Source: Albibacterium bauzanense
GTDB lineage: Bacteria > Bacteroidota > Bacteroidia > Sphingobacteriales > Sphingobacteriaceae
Assembly: GCF_004339765.1 (NCBI RefSeq)
Contig: NZ_SMGO01000001.1
Coordinates: 1,116,001-1,180,000, forward strand
Length of the DNA stretch: 64,000 nt
Reading direction: 5' to 3'
Shown here: positions 16,191 through 23,346 of the stretch, in pieces
Position numbering within the stretch: the first letter of the stretch is position 1
Layout: every line of letters starts with the position of its first letter
Notes under the pieces: generated by a model
The model's input: the letters and a program-made list of their open reading frames with translations, nothing else
The model's database searches: none
Told to the model about the DNA's origin: nothing
Program-made: the position numbers and the translations under genes

Positions 16191-16553
16191 ATGAAAAAAT
16201 TAATTTCAAGATTAGCTGGAGATATAAATACCGTCAAATTAAATAAATTCAATAACTCAGTTTTTCATATAAGTGACCTAAAGGACTCAATCAATTATTT
16301 ATTGCCTGAATTGTATGAAGGGAATGAAGAGGCGAATAAATTGGTGGAAGCTTATTTCAAGATAAATAATGATAGAGAGTTTGATTTACTTTTTAGAGCA
16401 TATATCTTAAGCTCTTCTGGAGATTTTGAATTTAAAACAAAGGTGAATTTAATTGCGACTAGAATCGCTTTTGAAGAGGCAATTAATGACAAGATTAAAA
16501 GCTACTTTGAAGAACCAGGTATTAGTCCAGATGTAATATCAGCTTTCCATTAA
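16191..16553 (+). CDS. Hypothetical soluble protein, last gene of the cassette
   Basis: 120 residues, predicted mostly helical, without signal or membrane segments: MKKLISRLAGDINTVKL, then LKDSINYLLPELYEGNEEANKL and a C-terminal helix IATRIAFEEAINDKIKSYF. The spacing of 5 bp from the preceding tiny gene places it in the same transcript as the three genes before it. No known domain is recognised. The cassette ends here; the next 185 bp contain only the tRNA-Ala terminator. Codon use is A/T-rich like the rest of the accessory stretch. Confidence 0.55.
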   Translation: MKKLISRLAGDINTVKLNKFNNSVFHISDLKDSINYLLPELYEGNEEANKLVEAYFKINNDREFDLLFRAYILSSSGDFEFKTKVNLIATRIAFEEAINDKIKSYFEEPGISPDVISAFH

Positions 16554-16680
16554 AATAACTTGTATAGATAAAACGATGATTGAGTTAAGTTCGACACGAT
16601 GTTGAGTAGTGATGACTATGAATAATATTTTCGATCTAACATGACTTTTAAAGCACGCTTGTGTGCAATTTGTGGGCAAA

Positions 16681-16717
16681 TAAAAAAGCACCTATTCGAG
16701 TTAACGCATAAGTGCTT
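16681..16717 (-). terminator. Terminator downstream of tRNA-Ala
   Basis: On the minus strand the arms AAGCAC (16717-16712) and GTGCTT (16691-16686) enclose further partial pairing (TAT/ATA, CG) and are followed by TTTTATTT. It lies 22 bp after the tRNA 3' end. Confidence 0.7.
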
Positions 16718-16738
16718 AATTATTAATAATTATGAATG

Positions 16739-16812
16739 TGGAGATTACCGGAGTCGAACCGGTGACCTCTTGCCTGCCAGGCAAGCGCTCTAGCCAGCTG
16801 AGCTAAACCCCC
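16739..16812 (-). tRNA. tRNA-Ala (GGC anticodon)
   Basis: A 74-nt cloverleaf reads on the minus strand: acceptor GGGGGTT with AATCTCC (two G-T wobbles), D-arm TAGCTCAGCTGG, anticodon stem-loop TTGCCTGGCAGGCAA with anticodon GGC, and T-arm CCGGTTCGACTCCGG. CCA is not encoded (A discriminator followed by CA). Confidence 0.95.
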
Positions 16813-16859
16813 CATTGCGACCGCAAATCTAATTAAAGATTTAAGATATGCAAAACCTA

Positions 16860-18380
16860 TTATATACTGATTTCCTCTTTCTCGTTTAACTCTAGAATTG
16901 CAGCACTACGTGCACGCATTTTAGCAGTTAAATCAGCATCTTCTGCCAATGAATGACCATATGAAGGAATCAGATCTTGCAGTTTCGCTTTCCAATCTTC
17001 TTGTTGCATTTGTTTAGGGAAACATTTTGAAAGAACATCTAACATAATGGATACGGCTGTTGATGCTCCCGGAGATGCGCCCAATAAAGCAGATAAAGAT
17101 CCTTCAGCATTGGTAACTACTTCAGTTCCAAACTCTAGTTTACCACCATGCTCTTCGTCCTTTTTAATTACCTGTACACGCTGACCAGCATATTCCAACT
17201 CCCAATCTTTCATCTTAGCGGTTGGCATATAGTATTGCAATGTTTTGATCCGGTCTTCTGGCGATTGTCTTACTTCGTTAATTAAATACCTTGTTAAGGC
17301 AATGTTATCCAAGCCGGCTGCCAACATTGGTCTTATATTTCCTATTTTAATTGAAGTCGCCAAATCCATGTATGAACCATTCTTCAGGAACTTAGTTGAA
17401 AAACCTGCGTAAGGCCCGAATAATAAAGCCTTTTTACCGTCAATGAATCGAGTATCTAAATGGGGAACCGACATAGGAGGTGCTCCAATTGCAGCTTTAC
17501 CATACACTTTTGCATGGTGTTTTTCTATCACTTCCAGATTAATACATTTCAACCATTGTCCGCTAACAGGGAAACCACCATAACCTTTAGCTTCAGGAAT
17601 ACCTGATTTCTCTAAAAGCAAAAGAGATCCACCACCAGCACCAATAAATACAAATTTTGCTGTTACTACTTTCTTTCTTCTGGTTGTCAGGTTTTTTACC
17701 TCTATCTCCCAACGCCCATTCTCATCTTGTTGAATGTCTTGAACCTCATGTGCCAAACGCATCTCAACGCCATTCTGTTCACTTAAATAATGAAGCATAG
17801 CACGAGTTAATGCACCGAAGTTAACATCAGTACCAATATCAATACGAGTAGCAGCAATTTTTTCCTTTTTATTCCTGCCATCCATAATTAATGGAACCCA
17901 ATCTTTAATCTGATCAAAGTTTTCAGAATAAGCCATTCCTTGAAACAGATGATTCTTTTGCATCGCATCGTAACGCTTCTTTAAAAAAGAAACATTGTTT
18001 TCGCCAACAACCAGACTCATGTGTGGGATGGAATGGATAAATTTATCAGGCATAGAAATAAGCCCCATTTCAACTAAAGATGCCCAGAATTGCTTAGAAA
18101 CCTCGAAAGACTCAGCAATGTGCAGTGCTTTATCAATTGAAATAGAACCATCAGGATTTTGTGGAGTATAATTCAATTCGCACAACGCAGAATGCCCTGT
18201 ACCGGCATTATTCCATGCTGCAGAACTTTCTGCTGCAACTTCATCTAAACGTTCTAATATTTGTATTTTAGCTCCCGGCATTAATTGTTTTAACAGAACG
18301 CCCAGAGTCGCGCTCATAATGCCAGCTCCTATCAATACGATATCTGTATTAACAGCAGTCTTCTTTTGTTTTTTAGTCAT
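16860..18380 (-). CDS. mqo: Malate:quinone oxidoreductase
   Basis: 506 residues, normal length for Mqo, the FAD-dependent membrane-associated enzyme that oxidises malate to oxaloacetate and reduces quinone. The N-terminus has the dinucleotide-binding motif DIVLIGAGIMSATLGVLL (residues about 14-31), followed by the family signature LERLDEVAAESSAAWNNAGTGHSA and TPQNPDGSI. The C-terminal GSLSALLGASPGASTAV is also typical. Together with the mitochondrial-type aconitase at 26427 it fits an oxidative TCA cycle. The gene is monocistronic, flanked by tRNA-Ala and a TerC gene on the same strand. Confidence 0.96.
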   Translation of the reverse strand: MTKKQKKTAVNTDIVLIGAGIMSATLGVLLKQLMPGAKIQILERLDEVAAESSAAWNNAGTGHSALCELNYTPQNPDGSISIDKALHIAESFEVSKQFWASLVEMGLISMPDKFIHSIPHMSLVVGENNVSFLKKRYDAMQKNHLFQGMAYSENFDQIKDWVPLIMDGRNKKEKIAATRIDIGTDVNFGALTRAMLHYLSEQNGVEMRLAHEVQDIQQDENGRWEIEVKNLTTRRKKVVTAKFVFIGAGGGSLLLLEKSGIPEAKGYGGFPVSGQWLKCINLEVIEKHHAKVYGKAAIGAPPMSVPHLDTRFIDGKKALLFGPYAGFSTKFLKNGSYMDLATSIKIGNIRPMLAAGLDNIALTRYLINEVRQSPEDRIKTLQYYMPTAKMKDWELEYAGQRVQVIKKDEEHGGKLEFGTEVVTNAEGSLSALLGASPGASTAVSIMLDVLSKCFPKQMQQEDWKAKLQDLIPSYGHSLAEDADLTAKMRARSAAILELNEKEEISI

Positions 18381-18472
18381 TTCTTATCAGAAAAATCGTG
18401 CAAAAGTACGATGTTTATCTTAATTCTAAAACTATGCTAAACAAATAACTAACAAAATGTATAATAGTTTGC

Positions 18473-19255
18473 CTATTTTTCTTTTGTTTTTGGTTGCGTA
18501 GTTGGGGCTATCGTACGCGTCTTTTTAGATTTCAGGTTCAGAACCTCTACTAAAACTGAGAATGCCATCGCAAAGTAAATATATCCTTTAGGAATATGTT
18601 GTTCAAATGCTTCGGCGGTTAGTGAAACCCCTATCAGTAGGAGAAATGAAAGTGCTAACATCTTAACAGATGGATGCTTGTTTACGAAGTCACTAATGGA
18701 GCCTGCGGATATCATCATTACAAAAACTGCTATAATTACAGCAGCAATCATGACTTCAATATGTTCGGCCATACCCACAGCGGTAATAACAGAGTCTAAA
18801 GAGAAAACAACATCTAATATCAGTATTTGGAAAATTACATTCCCAAATGTTACCTTATTTTTTGGCACTAATTCATCATGCTCCTCGCCTTCCATCCTAC
18901 CATGGATTTCAACTGTACTTTTATAGATCAAAAATAATCCACCGAGAAGAAGAATAACATCTCTACCCGAGAAATCGAGCTTATCAAACCAGAAACCTGT
19001 ATCCTGTCCGAAAATTTCAGCAACATTAAACCAAGGCTTGGTTAAAGACATGATCCAGCTTATAGATAATAGCAATAAGACGCGTGTAATCATCGCCAGG
19101 GCTAATCCCAATTGACGGGCTTTCTTTTGTTTATCTTCAGGGAGTTTATTGCTTAGAATAGATATGAAAACGATGTTGTCAATACCTAATACAATTTCTA
19201 ATACTGTTAATGTTGCAAGGGAAACCCATATTTCCGGATTAGAAATCCACTCCAT
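18473..19255 (-). CDS. TerC-family integral membrane protein
   Basis: 260 residues with about seven membrane segments. TerC signatures are EIVLGIDNIVFISIL (residues 20-34) and the second acidic membrane motif ILDVVFSLDSVITAVGM. The conserved Asp residues in GIDN and SLDS are thought to coordinate a metal; family members export manganese (for example YceF/MeeF types) or are linked to tellurite resistance. Length and the absence of CBS domains match the shorter YoaE/YkoY-like proteins. It stands upstream of mqo on the same strand, 92 bp away, probably a separate function. Confidence 0.9.
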   Translation of the reverse strand: MEWISNPEIWVSLATLTVLEIVLGIDNIVFISILSNKLPEDKQKKARQLGLALAMITRVLLLLSISWIMSLTKPWFNVAEIFGQDTGFWFDKLDFSGRDVILLLGGLFLIYKSTVEIHGRMEGEEHDELVPKNKVTFGNVIFQILILDVVFSLDSVITAVGMAEHIEVMIAAVIIAVFVMMISAGSISDFVNKHPSVKMLALSFLLLIGVSLTAEAFEQHIPKGYIYFAMAFSVLVEVLNLKSKKTRTIAPTTQPKTKEK

Positions 19256-19395
19256 AAGCTATTTTTTTACAAAAGTATTAAAATAACTTATTCTGCGTTA
19301 AATTGTTTTCTGTTTGCATTAAAATTCACGGAAATATTACAAATTATGGTATCATCAAAACCTCTGCATAGTACTCATAAATGGAATGGCATTGT

Positions 19396-19425
19396 TTTGG
19401 CTTAACCAAAAGAAAAATATACTTT
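19396..19425 (+). promoter_or_regulatory. Bacteroidota-type promoter
   Basis: TTTG (19396-19399), 18 bp, TATACTTT (19418-19425), 22 bp before the ATG of the gene at 19448. It matches TTTG-N19-TAnnTTTG with one base of spacing difference and one mismatch. Confidence 0.5.
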
Positions 19426-19447
19426 TACACAAAATTCTAAGCACTTT

Positions 19448-20305
19448 ATGAAATTCGTTATCGTTGTTGCTTTACTGCTTTCCTTTAGCTCTAACAACTT
19501 ATTAGCTCAAGATATTGACAGCCCTAAACTAGATTTACATCTTAATTTAACACCTGGCGACTCTTATCTATACTCGGTTTCTATCAATCAAAAAATGGTT
19601 CAAGAAATTATAGGAGAGCAGTTAGAGATGAATCAGAAGTTAAATACCGATTATAAGTATACGGTAGAAAGTAACGATGGCGAATCTATAAAAATTAAAG
19701 CGAGCTGTGAAAAAATGCAACTAACTGTTGATTATCCGGGAGATCAGATTGAATATAATTCTGAATTAAAAGGTAGTGATAGCCGTTTTTCCGGACTTGA
19801 TAATCTGATTGGAAAACCATTTTATATTTTCATGGATACCAAGGGGAATATTTATAAAACAGAGGGGTTCAAAGAACTTGGAGATGGTTTACAATCAAAC
19901 GAGTTCGTAAAGCAATTATTTACAGATTCAGCTTTAATTAATTCATTAAATATGAACATTTACCCAACTGAACCTATTTCTGTAGGTACAAGTTGGAATA
20001 AAGTAGCTTATATTGACCTGATGAATGTTAAGCTGCAAAACAACCTTAGCTATACACTGGAAGGCACAAGTGAAGATCTTGCATGGATTAATGTAAATGG
20101 AGACATTAACGGGCTTGCTAACAACTCTGATCTTAAACTAAATTTAAAAGGAATTCAAACAGGAACAATAGAAACTGACTTGGAAAGCGGCTTAATCTCT
20201 AATGGAAATATACAGATGGAAATTGAAGCCAATATACAATCGCTTGACCTGGTTAGCCCTATGAAGCTTTCTTCTGAGACTAATATATCTAGCAGGAAAC
20301 TTTAA
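19448..20305 (+). CDS. Secreted protein, DUF6263-like
   Basis: 285 residues. A signal peptide (MKFVIVVALLLSFSSNNLLA, cleavage before Q) is followed by an all-beta pattern: LDLHLNLTPGDSYLYSVSIN, then QMVQEIIGEQ-like and DYKYTVES, and repeated amphipathic strands to the C-terminus (SSETNISSRKL). The opening motif of a leading strand, Leu-x-Pro-Gly-(Asp/Glu)-x-Tyr and a following Gln/Met-rich strand resembles DUF6263 proteins of Bacteroidota, for which no function is known. The export signal is clear; the family call is moderate. The gene is monocistronic with its own promoter and convergent with apt. Confidence 0.6.
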   Translation: MKFVIVVALLLSFSSNNLLAQDIDSPKLDLHLNLTPGDSYLYSVSINQKMVQEIIGEQLEMNQKLNTDYKYTVESNDGESIKIKASCEKMQLTVDYPGDQIEYNSELKGSDSRFSGLDNLIGKPFYIFMDTKGNIYKTEGFKELGDGLQSNEFVKQLFTDSALINSLNMNIYPTEPISVGTSWNKVAYIDLMNVKLQNNLSYTLEGTSEDLAWINVNGDINGLANNSDLKLNLKGIQTGTIETDLESGLISNGNIQMEIEANIQSLDLVSPMKLSSETNISSRKL

Positions 20306-20344
20306 ATGAACCTAGTAAATAACGGAGTTTATTCCCTTGTAATT

Positions 20345-20872
20345 CTAATAAGTTACTAAGGAAAAGATTTTATCACAAAAAGGCTTAATCTTTTCTGTAC
20401 CATTTAGAAATTCTAAATTAATTACAAAGGCAAAAGCAGCAATTTCACCACCCATCTGTTGAATAAGCTTGCTGGTTGCCACAACAGTTCCTCCTGTTGC
20501 CAGCAAATCATCATGAACCAGTAAACGCGCTCCGGGCTTAAATGCATCCCGATGAATTTCTATGGACGCAGAACCGTACTCCAGATCATAGTGTTGTTCA
20601 AAAGTATCGGCAGGTAATCTTCCTTGTTTACGAATTGGAATAAAAGGTAAACCTAATTGATTTGCCAGCAAGAAACCAAATAAGAAACCCCGACTTTCAA
20701 TTCCTACAACAGCATCTAGTTCCAAACCTTTACACTGATCTGCAAACTTGTTTACAATATCTGAACATAGCTGATGATCTTTTAAAATGGGGGTAATATC
20801 TTTGAAGATTATACCTGGTTTTGGAAAATCGTGTATATCACGGATGGTCTCTTTGAGTCTGTGTTCAATCAT
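20345..20872 (-). CDS. apt: Adenine phosphoribosyltransferase
   Basis: 175 residues, the normal size of Apt, which salvages adenine with PRPP to AMP in the cytoplasm. Signatures are the N-terminal IRDIHDFPKPGIIFKDITPIL, the substrate-binding VVGIESRGFLFG, and the PRPP loop LLVHDDLLATGGTVVAT with two acidic residues followed by Ala-Thr-Gly-Gly-Thr. All key residues are present. The start overlaps the preceding helix-hairpin-helix gene by 8 bp, so the two are likely cotranscribed although their functions differ. Confidence 0.97.
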   Translation of the reverse strand: MIEHRLKETIRDIHDFPKPGIIFKDITPILKDHQLCSDIVNKFADQCKGLELDAVVGIESRGFLFGFLLANQLGLPFIPIRKQGRLPADTFEQHYDLEYGSASIEIHRDAFKPGARLLVHDDLLATGGTVVATSKLIQQMGGEIAAFAFVINLEFLNGTEKIKPFCDKIFSLVTY

Positions 20873-21776
20873 TTGTGAAGCTTAAATATGGAGCAATTTT
20901 ACGCAAAAATTCTTCATTTAGGATTTCAATATTCAATAAATCGGTGTGTTCAAGATAGTTTCCATGCTGGTTTCGATATTGAACAATCACATTGGCTTGT
21001 TTCGGACTGATATAAGGATGCCTGGAGAGCTCTTGATAGCTAACGGCATTGATGTTGATCTTCTTCACTTTTGTTGAATCTGTGTAGATGTTTGCTTGCA
21101 AATTGCTGTATCTTTCTTCGTCCATTCCATATACTTCCAACAGCTGAGAACTGGCATAAAACCCACCGATAAGATCTCTGAAACGAATGATCCGTGATGC
21201 AAATACAGGTCCTATTCCTCGAAGCTCTTGCAGCTCCAGGGAATCTGTTGAATTAAGTTCAATTAATAATTGCAGATTTGGTTTAGTAAAGAGAGACTCG
21301 CTTATAATGGGCTTCGGTACACTTTCTTTCACACTTATAGCTGCTTCTAAATTAATATAGGGTGAGAGTCGTTGAAAATCTTGTTCGCTGATTGCATAGA
21401 TTTTTGCAAAGTCGCTTTTGGTATAAAACCTTCCTCCTTTTGCAACGTAGTTATGGATCATTCTTATTTGATAATCTGATAAGCCTAAACGTTTTGCCTC
21501 CTCTGCAGTTAGCTTATTTGGATTAAACGTGAAATATTCCAATTCAGGTTGAATACTTTCTGTTACAGAATCCTCATCTATTGATCCGGATTGCTTCGCT
21601 AAAAAGCGACGAATCTCTTGCTCTCGCAAAGCAAAAGCAGGATCGTGTTTAATCGGTTTTAGGATGCGATAAAGATCAGGCAAAAACCAAAGAAAGATAA
21701 CAAGAACGGTTAAAAACGAAAGCCCCTGCAGCTCCTTTCTATTCATAGAAAAGTGCTTATCAAACCATTTTCCCAT
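20865..21776 (-). CDS. Helix-hairpin-helix (ComEA-like) protein with N-terminal membrane anchor
   Basis: 303 residues: a single membrane segment near the N-terminus (about 18-35, GLSFLTVLVIFLWFLPDLY) and then three copies of helix-hairpin-helix-type elements. They are residues about 80-130 (LTAEEAKRLGLSDYQIRMIHNYV), 170-230 (IELNSTDSLELQELRGIGPVFASRII) and 235-300 (ININAVSYQELSRHPYISPKQANVIVQYRNQHG). The middle one with LRGIGPVFASRII is a canonical ComEA-type HhH for non-specific DNA binding. It may take part in DNA uptake or surface DNA binding, inferred from ComEA. Overlap of 8 bp with apt. Confidence 0.8.
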   Translation of the reverse strand: MGKWFDKHFSMNRKELQGLSFLTVLVIFLWFLPDLYRILKPIKHDPAFALREQEIRRFLAKQSGSIDEDSVTESIQPELEYFTFNPNKLTAEEAKRLGLSDYQIRMIHNYVAKGGRFYTKSDFAKIYAISEQDFQRLSPYINLEAAISVKESVPKPIISESLFTKPNLQLLIELNSTDSLELQELRGIGPVFASRIIRFRDLIGGFYASSQLLEVYGMDEERYSNLQANIYTDSTKVKKININAVSYQELSRHPYISPKQANVIVQYRNQHGNYLEHTDLLNIEILNEEFLRKIAPYLSFTND

Positions 21777-21823
21777 AATACAAGGTTAATCACGAATATA
21801 TAAGAATAAAGAGTGAAAGCAAA

Positions 21824-21847
21824 AAAGTCTGCGCAAGCGCAGACTTT
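21824..21847 (-). terminator. Intrinsic terminator downstream of the beta-helix lipoprotein
   Basis: Arms AAAGTCTGCGC (21824-21834) and GCGCAGACTTT (21837-21847) form an 11-bp perfect stem with a 2-nt gap. On the minus strand it is followed by TTTTTTGC, consistent with termination of the gene ending at 21901. Confidence 0.85.
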
Positions 21848-21900
21848 ATATTCCCCGAATCTAAAGGATGAATTTTAAATAGGGAAGTCTTTTATATGAA

Positions 21901-23223
21901 TTAGTCAACTTTAGCCCAGCTTCCAACAGCAACCCAGTTGTCGCTTGCAGAAACTGCTCCTTGGTATTTAGCAGAAGTAAACCATGCGTCAAGAGTTTTA
22001 GGATCCAAAGCATTTGTTTCAGTTGTTCCTATATATTTACCAGTAATGAAGATAGGTTTGATAAGTGCATCAGCAGTATTGCTAACCTCAGCGCTGAATA
22101 ATTTATCTCCTGTAAACGCTGCTCCTGCAGTATTTTTAAAGCTCCATGATTTTGGTCCGTAAACTGAAGAGTTTGCGAAGATCAATGAACCAGCTTCCAT
22201 ATTAGCCAAAGTTTCATCGTGTTCAACTTCTACTCCGCTTGAGAAACCATAAGTTACAAAGTTGTATAATTTACCTTTTGTACCTTCACGTAATTTTATA
22301 GCTCTTGTTTTTCCTGACTCAGGATTGCTTTCTAAATCATCACCAGTTTGAGCGATTAATGAACCTACTAACGTTACGTTAGAAAGAGTTGGCTCTGAAT
22401 TAGGTGTTGCACTTCTATTACTGCCATTATTATCAGCTTCAATACCACGATCTGCTAAGATATCACCTTGTACAGCAACCCAGAACTGGCCTTTACCTTT
22501 CCATCCGTATGTCCAGTCAAAAGAATCATCTTGTGCACCGTAAACTACAGCATATTTAACGTTAACAGTTCCACCAAAGAACTCAATACCGTCATCTCCA
22601 CCATGGTAAACAGCAATGTGCTCAACCGTAGTACCAGCACCTACGCCTTCAAAAGTAAAGCCATTGTGTTCTTTTTCTGAAGTAGATTTTTTACCAGTAT
22701 ATTCTGCACGTACATATTTCAATGTACCAGAACTATGATTATCATCTTCTCCTCCATAAGAAATACCTTGTCCCATTTCAGAAAGTGCAGTACCTCCTGT
22801 AACGTTGATACGAGCTTTACCAGTTAAGATAATACCACCCCAATCTTGTGCTTGTGGACTAGCTTTTCCTGATGTAAATATAATAGGTGCTTCTGCAGTA
22901 CCAACAGCCTCAATCTTTGAAGTAGGATCGATTAATAAATAAGCTGCTGAACCGTCAACAGGATCAGATTTTACTGTTACACCTTCTTCAATGGTTAAAA
23001 CTGCACCTCCTACAACGTGAACACCACCTTTTAAGAAGTAAGTATTACCTTTTGCTAAAGTTGTATTTGTACTGATATCACCTGTAAGTGTTGCATTGTT
23101 TTCTAATACTCCATCCTCATCCGGAGGTGTTACTATTGGGTTGTCGTCTTTTGAACAAGAGGCAAACAACACACATGCGCTTAGCGCTATTGCCACCGAT
23201 TTTGTAATTCTAACTCTTTTCAT
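21901..23223 (-). CDS. Surface lipoprotein with parallel beta-helix-like repeats
   Basis: 440 residues. A lipoprotein signal has the lipobox ending at Cys23 (VLFASC) followed by SKDDNPIVTPPDEDG, a typical Bacteroidota lipoprotein start. The rest is a glycine- and asparagine-rich chain with right-handed beta-helix character: FLKGGVHVVGGAVLTIEEGV, then APIIFTSGKA, WGGIILTGKARINVTGG and VKYAVVYGAQDDSFDWTYGW. Proteins of this type commonly sit beside a TonB-dependent receptor in Bacteroidota; here the receptor gene is directly upstream (23347-26130), 123 bp away on the same strand. A role as surface partner of the receptor is inferred; the ligand is unknown. Confidence 0.75.
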   Translation of the reverse strand: MKRVRITKSVAIALSACVLFASCSKDDNPIVTPPDEDGVLENNATLTGDISTNTTLAKGNTYFLKGGVHVVGGAVLTIEEGVTVKSDPVDGSAAYLLIDPTSKIEAVGTAEAPIIFTSGKASPQAQDWGGIILTGKARINVTGGTALSEMGQGISYGGEDDNHSSGTLKYVRAEYTGKKSTSEKEHNGFTFEGVGAGTTVEHIAVYHGGDDGIEFFGGTVNVKYAVVYGAQDDSFDWTYGWKGKGQFWVAVQGDILADRGIEADNNGSNRSATPNSEPTLSNVTLVGSLIAQTGDDLESNPESGKTRAIKLREGTKGKLYNFVTYGFSSGVEVEHDETLANMEAGSLIFANSSVYGPKSWSFKNTAGAAFTGDKLFSAEVSNTADALIKPIFITGKYIGTTETNALDPKTLDAWFTSAKYQGAVSASDNWVAVGSWAKVD

Positions 23224-23346
23224 TTTCTTCTATTTTTATTTTACTTATTTATTCTTTTCTAAAATTCTATCGCAAAGAAACTATTCAATTATTAACTAAT
23301 TATTAAGAAATCTTAAACCTTTGAATCGGTTTGAAGATTGTTTTTT

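Noticed and set aside
16739-16812. tRNA-Ala as attachment site for the accessory stretch at 12.9-16.6 kb
   Set aside because: No second copy of the tRNA 3' end and no integrase gene seen in the stretch.
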